This document shows positions 32,746 through 44,200 of a DNA stretch of 64,000 nt, in pieces; positions within the stretch are counted from its first letter, which is position 1; each line of letters begins with the position of its first letter. The notes below the pieces were generated by a model, which saw only the letters and a program-made list of their open reading frames with translations, did no database searches and had not been told where the DNA came from. The DNA comes from Papaver somniferum (lineage: Eukaryota; Streptophyta; Magnoliopsida; Ranunculales; Papaveraceae). The stretch spans positions 166,300,747 through 166,364,746 of the forward strand of contig NC_039363.1 in the NCBI RefSeq assembly GCF_003573695.1, written 5' to 3'. The translations under genes were made by a program, and so were the position numbers.

Positions 32746-33235
32746 GGCTGGCATAGCATTCCATTGGCACAGTAGTGCGGCTGGCATGGTTAGCATGCCT
32801 TGGCGCGGTAGACGTGGCTGGCATGGCATTCCATTGGCACAGTGGTGCAGATGGCATGGTTGACATGCCTTGGCGCGATAGACGTGGTTGGCATGGCATG
32901 CCATTGGCACAGTGGTGCGGCTGGCATGGTTGGCATGCCTTGGCGTGGTAGACGTGGCTTGCATGGCATGCCATTGGCACAGTGGTGCGGCTGACATGGT
33001 TGGCATGCCTTGGCGCGGTAGACGTGGCTGGCATGGCATGCTATTGACACAGTGGTGCGGCTGGCATGGTTGGCATGACTTGGCGCGGTAAACGTGTCTG
33101 GCATGGCATGCCATTGGCACATTGGGCGGCTGACATGGTTGGCATCCCTTGGCGTGGTAGACGTGGCTGGCATGGCATGCCATTGGCACAGTGGTGCGGC
33201 TGATATGTTTGGCATGCCTTGGCGCGGTAGCATGA
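32746..33235. repeat. tandem array, 70-bp unit, in solo LTR
   Basis: Seven units of 70 (one of 69) bases share GACGTGGCTGGCATGGCATG, CCATTGGCACAGTGGTGCGG and TTGGCATGCCTTGGCGCGGT. The unit shares GGCATGGCATGCC and CCATTGGCACA with the longer unit next to it, so the two arrays are related. The same 70-base unit is present in the LTRs at 48793 and 63319. Confidence 0.95.
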
Positions 33236-33435
33236 GAATTAGAGTTTGGCATAGATGATGTCAGTCAATGTTAAGGGTTCTGTCGTGGAACATGACACAT
33301 AAAAAAAAAAGGTACCATGGTAATTCTTACGTAGGCATGTTGATCGATTCAATAAATGTGCTAATGGTCATAGTGACGTCATGTCAGATGTGCGGTTTTA
33401 CGATTTTAACCCTAAGCTAAAAACCACCATCAACA

Positions 33436-33779
33436 GCTATTTATTCAATTTGAGTTCAAATGCTGGGGGTAGATTTGTAAAAAATATCATATTTGGTAAG
33501 ATAAAAATCTAGTAATCGATTTTTAACTACTTTTCAAATAAAAAGGGGTAACGTTAGCTTTTCATAGGGGTATATAAAGGAACACCCTTATGGAAAGCCA
33601 AATGTAATCATATTTTTGGGAACCTAAAGCCATGTTTTTTCTGAAAATGATCTCTTGTAACATTTCTCCAACCTTTTATCCCGAGAAAAATCCTCGTCAA
33701 CTATTAATCTCGTTACCAATTTTCAGGGTTCAAAGTTAAATCACCAAAATTGCTTTGTTCTCAAATTCATCAAATAAAA
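33436..33779. other. leader region between the solo LTR and the LINE
   Basis: No ORF is supported. It contains TATATAAAGG at about 33571, a fair TATA box in the plus orientation, and CAACCTTTTATCCC/TCTCGTTACC text that may be LINE 5' leader. The first five bases are the right target duplication of the solo LTR. Confidence 0.3.
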
Positions 33780-36700
33780 AACACCTCAGATTAATACTGT
33801 GAGAGAAATCTTACAAAAACTCTGGATAACCAACCATCCATATTATGTCTCAGTCTTTACTGATGAGACCTTCCTAATCAAGTTTGAAGAATCTCAAGCA
33901 GACTCGGTGATGATTTTAGAAGGTACCCCTTGGATCATCAAAGATGAACTCTATGCTTTAGAAAGATGCTTGCCTGAGAAGCTTCCATCGGATTACAAGT
34001 TTGAATGGATGGAATTTGGGTTACAAACCCATGGATTTGCGGTTGAAAATCTCTCATCTATGTTTGTTTTCGAATTTGTTTCTCAGTTGGGTAAGACGCG
34101 ACCAATAAGGGGATATGGAGCTACCACTTGGGGAAAATTTAATCAAACCAAAACTCACATCAATATCAATCATCCACTACCACAAGCAATTGTTTTTCCT
34201 CTACCAAACAACCGAAAATATGTTGTCACAATTAAATATGATAGGTTGCCAAAATTATGTCTTTTTGTGGTCGCATAAGACACTTGATGAAGGTTTGTCC
34301 TAAGATTAATGATTTGAAAGATTATATCTTTGCTAACTATCCTGTGGAATTGCATGAACAAGCAATTGAAATGATACAACCTAATTTCTCTCCCTCGATT
34401 AATGCTTCTGCAAAGCCACTGGTAAGTGAAATACCAACTTTAAGGATATATATGTGGTTGAAGAATACGAAAACTCAGTACCAACGCCCAATACTTCTTC
34501 TTCTCACAAGCCTACTCAAGTTCCTGCGGTGTTTCCTTCTATATCGGCACCCCATACACCAGAACTATTAGAGGCAAGAAAATGTATCCTCATTAGGAAG
34601 GTATTCTTCTCCTAGATTGAGATCTACAATTGTTATTCCAGATAATTTTAGAGTTGAACGTAACTCTACGGAGGTTTTCAATTTTGAAAGTGGCCCATCA
34701 AGAAGTAATTTCGTATTTAGTACCACCGAACATCAGAGTTTATCTTTGAACAAGGGAAAACTGGTTATTCAGGCAAGTGAATCTTCGGTCATAATTTTTT
34801 CAAGTTTTATTCCTTCATGGCCTTCAAGTTATAACCCAGCATCGGTTTTATCTGTCACTGAAATTCAGACTGTCTTAACCCAATATTGGCGTATTCTAGT
34901 TTTTCTGGTACAAATAAAGAGAAAAAAGCAGTAATTGGTTCGTCTGGAAGTTCTTCTGCAAAGAAATGCTACTTACTGGCGAATCCTCAAGGCCAAAAAT
35001 CAAAATTTTCCTTGAAAAATGATATATCTTCCAAAAATGAGATGGTAGCATATTCAAATATATATGGGACGGATAAAGTGAAGAAAGTGGTGCCCCAACA
35101 ATTCGATCATTGAAATCTTTCCTCAGAGGTACAAACCCTTCAATTTTATTTCTTTTCGAAAATAAAATGTCTAAGCATTACAAAGAGTTCATCAATTTGG
35201 ATTTCAAAGTCATTGCATAGTCTCTTCTATGGGAAGAAGTGGTGGACTGTGGTTACTTTGGAAAGAAGATATCAATATTGAAGTTATCTCTCAATCCTGT
35301 AACATGATTCATGTGATGGTTAATCAATATGTTTGTGGGAATCAATGGAATTTATTCTTCATGTATGGACCTCCTTTTACTTCTCAAAGGGCTAATTTCT
35401 GGCATGACATGTCAATTTATACTCAAAATTTTGTTGTATGTAAGTGCTTCATTGGAGACTTTAATGCAATTTGTTATGGTGAGGAAAAGTTTGGTGGTGT
35501 TCCTATTTGAACTCAAACATATCTTTCTTCACTAACTTCATCCAGAAAAATCATCTTATTGATTTGGGATACAAAGGCCCGGCATACACCTGGACTAATG
35601 GTCGTGGTTTTGAAGATCTTATTCGTCAATGTCTGGATAGAGTGCTAGCAAACCCGGAGTGGTGCATTGCTTTTCACAATTCAGCAGTGCTGCATTTACC
35701 AACAATTGCCAGTGACCATGCCCCAATTATTTTAAACACCTGCAGAAATATGGCTATATCTCCTCCTACCTATAAATTTGAAGCATTATGGCTTTCTCAT
35801 CCAAAATTCTTGGAAAAAGTTAATGAATGCTGGTCTCTCTAGATGATGAAGAAGATATTCAATCTAAGTTGATGAAACTAGGTTCTTTTCTCACAGAGTG
35901 GAGTCGCAGAAGGGTTGGTTGTATTAAGCACAAGATTACAATTCTAAAAGCTAAACTTCTCAGAGTTCAATCTTGGAGGCCTTCTCCGGATAATATTCAT
36001 AGGGAAAAGTTGGTTGCTGCTCAACTCAATGAATACGTCATTATGGAAGCTACGTATTGGGATCAGCGAATGAAACAACAATATGTGAGATGTGGTGACC
36101 GGAATACTAGGCATTTCCACTTATCTGGTCAACAAAGAAGAGGGAAGAATACTATTAGTCATCTTTTATCTGATGATCAAACTTGGATAACAGATCAAAG
36201 TGAAATTACTAGACAATTTGTTCATCATTTTCAGTCTCTTTTTCAAGAACAATCTCAGATTAATCCTCCTCAGTTCTCTATTCAAGGCCAGGCTGTGTCT
36301 AATTTGGATAATGCAGCTTTGTGTAAAGTTCCTTCAATGAAGGAAATATAGGCAGTGGTTGTTAAGATGGGTTCCTATACATCTCCTTGGTCGGATCGAT
36401 ATCCACTGGTGTTTTACAAGAAGTGTTGGTATTTGTACTGATGTTTTAAGATCAATAAAGAAGATATTTGAATGTGATGTTTTCCCTGATTTACTCAACC
36501 ATACCAATGTCTTACTAATCCCAAAAATAAAAAATCCTGCTACACCATCGGATTTTTGGCCTATATCTCTGTGTAACGTCTTATATAAGATTGTCACAAA
36601 GATTCATTCAAACAGAACTAAGACTTATTTAGAGGAGTTTATCTGCTGGTCTCAGAATGCTTTTGTCCTTGGAAGATAAATTCTCGATAATATCATCATT

Positions 36701-38012
36701 GCAAAGTTCTTGGGAAATATGTTGAGGGTTATGGGAATTGCAGGAAATGCTCATTCTCTCATCATGTCTTGTGTTTCTTATGCTTCTTTCTCAATTAACA
36801 TCAATGGAGCTCCTCAAGGTTTTTTCAAGAATTAAAAATGAATTCGTCAAGGCTGCCCACTCTCTCCTACATTAATCATTATTTGTTCTCAAGGGTTAGC
36901 TCTTTTGATGAAACAATATGAACATCAAGGTCTCTATCAAGGTTATCCAATCAATAGATGGGCTCCTTTAATTTCACACTTTATGTTTGCAGATAAATTA
37001 TTCTTTTTTTGTGAGAATACTAGAGTTAATGTTAGGAATATAATGAATATTTTGGAGGAGTATGCTGGTTTGTCAGGGATGATGATTAACTATGATAAAT
37101 CCTCTATATACTTCAGTAAAAATATTCCTCTTCTAAGAAAACAAACAACAATGCAGGATTTAGATGTCAGGAAGATGACAGTGGAGGAAAAATATTCGGG
37201 TATATATCCTTTAAAATCAGACTATAGAATCTCAAGTTTTGGTTTTCTATCAGAAAAGTGTTTGAGCAAGCTTTCAGCTTGGAGATTCCATTTAGTCAAT
37301 TCCGTGGGAAGATCAATCTTAGTGAAAACTTCATTATCAACGATTCTTGTGCATTTTATGGGGGTACTGTCTGCTTCCTAAAGGTGTTACTAATGACTTG
37401 GAGAATATAATACGGTCATTCTGGTGGGGTCACGGCTCTGATGAGAGAAAATTGCACTTCATAAACTGAGAAAAATTGGAACTCAGAAAAGAATGTGGTG
37501 GTCTTGGGATAAAGAACATGGAGTTGATGAATTTAGATTTAATCTGTAAGCTTTCTTGGAGATACCTGAAGGATAGAGAAGCAATGAGGGTGCAGTTGCT
37601 AGATGCAAAATACATAATGGATGCTTCGTTTTGGACCGTAAATAAACCTGAAAAATGCTCAGCTATTTGGGGTAGTATGCTTCAGGTTATATAACATCTG
37701 GAGAACAAGGTTTTCAGGAAGATATATAATGGTGTGAAGGTTCATATTTTAAAGGATCCATGGCTAGTTCAACAATTAGATCACTTAATCAGCACTCATT
37801 CTTCTATGCCGGGTGATATTCAACATGTCTACGACTTAATGATTCCTCATTCAAGGTCTTGGAATGTTCCTCTTTTACGTGAATTATTTCCTCCTGAAAC
37901 TGTTAACTGTATTACTGCAATTTATTTAAGTTATGATGTCGACTCGGAGGATAAATTAGTCTAGACAGGTAATGCTTCAGGGAATTTCACTACTATTTGT
38001 ACCAAAAATTAA
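33780..38012 (+). pseudogene. L1-clade LINE (non-LTR retrotransposon), inactivated
   Basis: ORF1 remnant: a DUF4283-type domain (33799-34256; MILEGTPWIIKDELYALERC, YDRLPKLC) with a frameshift into the zinc knuckle FCGRIRHLMKVC (34257-34300). ORF2 remnant: apurinic-type endonuclease (35229-35510 GLWLLWKEDINIEV, CFIGDFNAICYGEE; 35510-35800 PAYTWTNG, SDHAPIIL), then the reverse transcriptase region (36480-36680 NHTNVLLIPKIKNPATPSDF, FVLGR; 36950-37100 with FADK where active enzymes have a [FY]ADD motif), and the C-terminal region to about 38012, including a stop replacing the Trp expected in DKLV-TGNASGNF. Between about 36720 and 36750 the RT segment with the first catalytic aspartate is deleted. 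Many stops and frameshifts: dead. It is probably 3'-truncated, as no poly(A) tail follows. Confidence 0.88.
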
Positions 38013-38037
38013 ATTTAGGCACAAAACACAATTGATT

Positions 38038-38064
38038 TGATGATGATGATGATGATGATGATGA
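38038..38064. repeat. (GAT)n microsatellite
   Basis: Nine consecutive TGA/GAT trinucleotides lie about 25 bases after the last LINE-like codons. Confidence 0.95.
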
Positions 38065-38593
38065 AGTAAGACAACTATAAAAATAAATAATGAATACAAA
38101 AACTTTACGTGGTTCGGCAAGTAATGTCTACGTCCAAAGGTGAATCCCCCTGGGGAGAGAAGTTTTATTGATATAAGTATTACAATGGTTTTTCTCTTGG
38201 TTAGAAAACAAATCTAAGCAGATGAAATGTGGTGAAAATGGTAGCTCCCTTCTCCTCCCGTTGAGATTTTTTCCCTCGTTTGAGTTGAGATTTAGCCTAT
38301 ATTTATAGGCAGAAAGTATATCTAGCTTTAGGATTTCATAGTTATCTTCATAACTTCCTTTCCCTGTATAAATCCAAGAAAACAACCAGATTCATGATAA
38401 GGTTTGTTATTCCTCTGATATTTATCATAATCCTTAATTATCTTAAATAATTATTATCTTGAATAATAATCATAACCACTTAAGATAATTATCCTCTTTC
38501 TGTTAGGATTTTGCAATTATCTTAAATAATTATTATCTTTAATAATAATTATTTCCACCAAACATAATTATCCTCTTCCTGCTAGGATTTATC

Positions 38594-38875
38594 TGGGCTT
38601 CCATATGAAGCAAAAATGGGTTTCCATAATAAACCAAACAGGCTTCAACATTAAGCCAACTGGGCTTCCAAAATAAGCCAGTTATGTTTCCATAATAAAC
38701 AAAATGGGCTTCAATAATAAGCCATCTGGGCTTTCAAAATAAGCCAACTGGGCTTCTTTAATAAGCCTTGGATTTCTTTAACAAACCGACTGGGCTTCCA
38801 AAATAAGCCAACTGGGCTTTTATAATAAGCCATGTGGGTTTCTTTAATAAACCGACGGGTTTCTCCAATAAACCA
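38594..38875. repeat. 22-bp minisatellite of mini inverted repeats with covarying arms
   Basis: About 13 units of 20-23 bases share the form TGGGCTTCCAAAATAAGCCA. Each unit is itself an inverted repeat. Most have arms GGCTT and AAGCC (for example near 38656, 38706, 38728 and 38790), others have GGTTT and AAACC (near 38618, 38835 and 38857). A C-to-T change in the left arm is matched by a G-to-A change in the right arm of the same unit, so pairing is kept. The spacer between arms varies freely. Confidence 0.85.
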
Positions 38876-39978
38876 TGTTTCACCGATATTGAATAGCTTG
38901 TGCGGTACGCAAGTGTACCATTTTAATGGGGTACAAACATCGCTTCTTAATTCTCAACTTGTTGATGGATTATGAACAAAAAAATATTAACTTTATCACA
39001 CAAGATAAAACCAAGGCTGTCTTGCATAAATATCCACGTACCAAAATATTTCACATTTGAAATATTATGCACGTCTTTTTAGTGCTCCACGTTCATTTTA
39101 CGTGAGAGATCAAATTTTCCTAAAATGCTTTGCTGAGTGACGTTTGTATATCGAAGTACACATACCATAGTGGGATCATTAACTTCTTCCCATCAAACTA
39201 ACTCGTCAATAATATGTTGGTTGTTCTCCTTATAACGAAACTTTACGAGAAAATGCATAGTTTGAAAACACATTCATTGTCATAGTCGCACATGTATATA
39301 TAATAACTTTTAATTTAAGAGAATATGCAGACTCACTTGACATGTCGTATGAATCCTTGAAAAATTATAACTCCAAAATCTTTTTGTACGCGGCGCTTTT
39401 AGTTTTCCGTCGACTGTCCCATAACGAGGTAGGATGCTCTTATCGACGAAAATACTAACTTTTCCACAATCAAGTATGTCATTACATATCACGATAGCAC
39501 TCTTGATGTATATCTTTTCTTGGAATGCAAGAAGAACCGCCATATCACGTCATGCATTGACTCTCTCAATTTGATTTTTGTAATTTGAGACTTTAATTCC
39601 CAAAGAAACACCAATTATATGAGTTTGTTTCTTGCACGTAGATCTTGAGTCTGTCTAACGTAAGTGGGCGTACCATTCTCCTTCCTTTACTCTACTAATG
39701 GAACTTGAGTGACATAGGGTAACTTTAATTCTTGTCTTTTTCTCACTCGAATGCAAGTTGCTTGCGTCTCTTATTAGGAACATTGATCGTCCATATGCTC
39801 CGTTACTGGTCTCGAAGTTGCTGACTCAACGCTCTTGTGTTTGCGAATAATGAATGTACGATAATCTCCGGTGTACAGGTTGAATGTCATTAGATTTTTG
39901 TCATACATTTTCTTTCTTTCGCTCCTTTCCCTCCATTTTTGCTTCAGCTTAATTATATATTAACACCTTGTTTCCACC

Positions 39979-40137
39979 GTTCTCTTTATTAGAAAGACAT
40001 CGCAACAATTTCCTTAATAACAAAATTATTTCGTATTTGTATTTCTCTTTTATAGAAAAGCATTGCAACTATTTCCTTAATAATTAAATTACTTCGCCTT
40101 TGTCTTTCTCTTTTGTAGAAAAGTATTGCAACTATTT
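39979..40137. repeat. left part of a 64-bp tandem array split by the Helitron
   Basis: Two and a half units share CTTTTATAGAAAAGCATTGC and AACTATTTCCTTAATAA. The last unit stops in GCAACTATTT at the Helitron 5' end and resumes at 46992 with TTTCCTTAATAA. Confidence 0.85.
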
Positions 40138-41238
40138 TCTATACAATAAAAGAGTTTTTTTGGAGCGTTCTCATTCACCGGAGCTCCATGTTAATTCTGA
40201 CTTCTAGTTGATTCTCGCTTCTGGTTGATTCTGTCCGCACCATTTTTTTTTTGGTAATAGAATATTAAATTTTAACTAATAAAATTTTTCTAAATCTAAA
40301 ATAACTAAATCTTAAAAATCTTTTTCTTGCCTACCGTAACAAAATCTTTAAAATCTCATAACATGCCAATAATATATCAAATCACGATTCCATCATGATA
40401 ATCAAAAAGATAAATCCAATGATCATCACGTAATGAGAAAATGGATCGAATGACATCACGTGATAAAAAAAATTGATCGAATGATCATCAAGTGTCCAGT
40501 GTCCATTTTCCGTTTACATACACAAAAAACGTTATTTTCCTAATTACATCCCAAACTATCAATTAAATCGAGAAAAAAATAAAATTTCAAAAAAAAACTG
40601 ATTAGCCCGGTCATAGATCTCTATTCTGCAAAACTTGATTGCCCAGCTCATGAATCTCTTTCCCGCAAATATTTGTTGGTGGTCCTGCACATCAATTAAA
40701 CTTTTTTAATAATCTATATGAATGATTTGGAACAAAAATTATTGTTTGAATAAAGCTAATACAAAAAAAAATATGCGCCAATACAAAAGAAACTATGATT
40801 TCCAAAAATCGTTTTTTTAATTTTTTTTTTATAATTGAAAAAACTTAAAATATGTAAACAAAATCCTTACGGATTATTTTCCTTATTAAAAAAAATATTG
40901 TTTCATGGTTAGTAATTGATAATTAATTAAAAACAAATAAAATGTAAACAAAATCTTGAAAATATTATTTTACTTATTTAAAAAATATTATTTAATGATT
41001 AATAATATCTTGTCAAAAAGATATTGCAAGTACATTGGTAATTTTTTTATATTGTTCATTCAAAAATATTAATTTTCTTAAAACAAATATTTTCAAGTAA
41101 ATACGATTGGTAAAAAATAATACAATAAGCAAAATCCGCGACCTTATCTTGCCAAAAATATTAGTTATTCTAGATATATGTTGATACTGATTAATATTAT
41201 TTTAAAAAAAATCATTTTATTTATGGAATTGGTGTCTC

Positions 41239-41246
41239 TATATAAA
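41239..41246 (+). promoter_or_regulatory. TATA-like box inside the Helitron
   Basis: TATATAAA is followed 37 bases later by an ATG (41283) in a CCATGG context and then a short 12-codon frame. T-rich, AG-ended segments downstream (CTGATGTGCAG-like at about 41350) look like captured gene leader and intron. This is weak evidence. Confidence 0.25.
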
Positions 41247-44200
41247 TCATTGGACAAAAAGCTAACCTCGGCCATTTTCTCCATGGTGCTTCTCTCTTGC
41301 TTTGAGTTTTTTTATTTTCATTAATTGTTGATTGACGGGCGTTGTTTGATGTGCAGGTATCTTCGAAATCGTGATGATTGACATTGCAAATGCTATCGTA
41401 ACAGGAGTCATATGGAAGAAATTGATAATTTTCTTTTGTTTCTTTTGAATTATGCTGTTAAAATTATTTGATTTGCATGTCCCATGAGGGTGCCACGGTT
41501 GCTGCTGATTGGTGCGACAATCGATATTGGTTTTTTTTCGAGCTTTGAGATGATGATATAATAAATTCAAGCGAAGGTATGTAATTTTTTTTTTATTGGG
41601 AGTTTTTTTTTATTTTGTGTATTGCATTTGTTGATGGTGAATCTGTTGATTTTGTTGGTTGAAGGGCCCTAATCGACTTAAATTTTTTGATACTCTTAAT
41701 AAAGCTTACGAGAATTATAGGTTAATTAAGGTACATATCCACTCCACTACTTTTTAATTCGCTGATCACGGTTAATCCAATTTTAAGTTTCTTTGAAGTC
41801 TCATTCAGAGTCTTTTAAATTACTCTAGCTTGGAAGTCTAAGTTTGGTGATTATATCCGGTGTGGTTCCAAAGACTGTTATTCGGGTAAGTAAATCTGCT
41901 AATTTAGAATTTAGGATAGATATATTGATAAATGAAGGCCTGAATTTCTTATGTGTTTGCCTCGCTCAAACCCTACTTCATCATCCTCTTCCGAAATTCG
42001 AGATTCTGAAACAGAAATTCCGTGTTTCAAACCCTACTTCATTATAACACCCTATGTGTGTTTAGTTTCTCCTTCTACGTGTTTCTCTAATTCTATTCGA
42101 ATCTCTTTATTAAGAAATCGAAAGTCTGGAATTCGAATTGGTATACTATCTCTTTCAGACGTAGATCTAATTTGGGTTTTGCGCATATGGATAGTTACAA
42201 AAGATTGATTTTGATTTTGTGTAACTCGGTTTCAAAGGTTTGTGAAGATTTGGAGTTTCTGCTGCCATAGAGAAGAAGGTAAACCCTAAAGCAGATATTT
42301 TTGACTATTCGTTCTAAGGTGTTTTCCACAAGTTTTGGATTTAACACATCCATGATGTCATGTTTCAGATGTACAGAGAGAACTTGATTTACCAGCTCGG
42401 GGTGATTTTTTTTATTGTGCTCGAGGATTGCTTGGGCGGGGGGAAGAACGAATCGAAAGAGATGCACATGTAAGGAAAAATAACTATGAACTTTAGAATT
42501 AATAGTAATTGCCTTACTTCTTAACCAATATGCTTTAATTATTGGTATTTTTCTTTGATCCAATTAGTGCTGGTTCTGCTTCCTTTCTCATGTATTAAAT
42601 AGCTATAAGATGGTGAATTTTTGAAATATGGCAGGTTAAGAAGATAATGTTGCTGCCATAGTATTTATTCGCATTTCCATTGTATTTCAGTAGTTAATAA
42701 TTTTATTCGCACTTACACCATTCTCACTGGACCCAAGTACCTGATTGGAGATTAACTTTGGAGATACCACATCGGCATTACTTTGATGTTCATGCTCATG
42801 AAATGAAAATGTGAAGAAAGGTGAGACCCTACTTTTATGATCAGGAACTATCTTAATTGGGATGTTTTTGCAGTATTGCAACTATCTGTATTTTAAGGAT
42901 TCTTCTTTGTAGAAAATGCTCACGGATGGCATGGCAGAAGCGCCGTGTTTGAAATAAAATGAAGTGGCAAGCTCCAAATACATGTTAAGATCCTCCAGAG
43001 ACAAAAAAAAAAATGCAAGGCTTGAGCGTAGTAATCATTTTCAAGGTACAGGACATGCAAAAAATGACTGCAAAAATTATTATTGATTATCAAGAGTAGT
43101 CAATTTATGATATTCCCTTCCTTTTAACATTATTCTTTTGTCATGTGCATGTATTGACTGCACTAGCTGATAAACTTGGCATATAATTCTTAATTTTGTG
43201 AGTTATCGTTGCTGGGCACACATTTCGTGATCCATATTATCATTGCAATTGTACGAGTGAGTTCATGGGTCTAATAAATGGGAAATATGAGGTGAAGTGC
43301 TACTTGAGAAGATGAGATGATTTTAATATAGGGACCACCTTTTCCTCTAGAATTTCAATCCACCGTTGGGCAGTAGGTGCCTAATTTGACCCGATTATCA
43401 AAACATGCTGAGATTACTTCCACGGCTAACGGTAACTTATAAATGATGTAATAGGAACACAGCAACTCCAAGTTGCACCATGACCTATACGGTAGCATTT
43501 GAATTTTGTTGATCTCTATCTCACTCGCGATATACACCTATGGCTATGATGTAACATTTCACATCCCGAATATCCCTTAGTCATTACTAGGTACTGGCAG
43601 CAAGGAATGTGGTTTTCTTAATAAGTGTACTATTGACATCTATACATATTAGTGTTATTAAATTGTTGGAGGATGACGTTCAATTTTATAACCTAACATA
43701 ATTTAGCTTAGCTATATTAGAATTATGTTACGGGAGAAAACTAACCCTAGCCTGCCATATCACTAAACATGGTTAATCTTGAATTTGCCGATGAATAAGT
43801 TTCTTATATCATTAGATGACCAGTCCACATTTTTATTTGTAGGAAAAAACTTTTGGACAAGCTGGACACATGTGAACTGAATGTTCATCTCAGAGAACCA
43901 TGCTGTGGTTGTGCCTCACAACCATGGTTGATGGAAGCTAAATATCACAACTCAATGAGGTGATCTTGATTGGAAAAATGGGGTTTATGAACGTGCTAAC
44001 CAACAAGTAATTTTTATTCCATTTTTGCAGTTGAGTTACCTACTTGCTGCTTTACAGTTATCCACTACTACTTTAATCGATAGCTCAATGTCATTTTGCA
44101 GGTTGCGCAATTATTTCGTAATTCCCACCCTGCCCAAACGTTAAGTTAATTGAGAAAATAGTTTAAATGTAACTACCATTTCATAATTTTAAGAAATAGA

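Larger units (their letters stand above)
28734..33435 (-). mobile_element. solo LTR of family F (inverse orientation)
   Basis: On the minus strand it starts TGTTGATGGTGGTTTTTAGC at 33435 and ends ...CACCCTCAAACA at 28734, the same termini as the 5' LTR at 48793-52005. Both sides carry GCTAT (28729-28733 and 33436-33440), a perfect 5-bp target duplication, and there is no primer-binding site or polypurine tract next to it. It is therefore a solo LTR left by LTR-LTR recombination. It is 4702 bases long, of which 739 are a nested hAT MITE plus its duplication; the rest exceeds the 3213-base LTR at 48793 because its tandem array is longer. Confidence 0.92.
38013..40137. other. unassigned repeat-like DNA left of the Helitron
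   Basis: No protein is recognised. It contains a (GAT)n run (38038-38064), an ACGTGGTTCGGCAAGTA...ACGTCCA motif at 38106-38133 of a kind I associate with dispersed plant repeats, a covarying 22-bp minisatellite (38594-38875), and the left half of a 64-bp tandem array reaching the Helitron. A minus-strand frame of 77 codons at 39310-39543 is unsupported. Together with 46992-48792 it probably forms one older repeat split by the Helitron. Confidence 0.4.

Noticed and set aside
32746..33235. Regular 70-bp repeats considered as a CRISPR-like array
   Set aside because: Repeats are contiguous with no unique spacers, and the context is a plant LTR.
30317..33252. Open frames of 95-211 codons in both strands of the solo LTR
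   Set aside because: Same cause: tandem units lacking stop codons. The same peptides reappear in every unit and in opposite strands.
42195..42563. 122-codon minus frame in the Helitron as a captured gene
   Set aside because: No recognisable domain and no splice context; kept only as anonymous Helitron interior.
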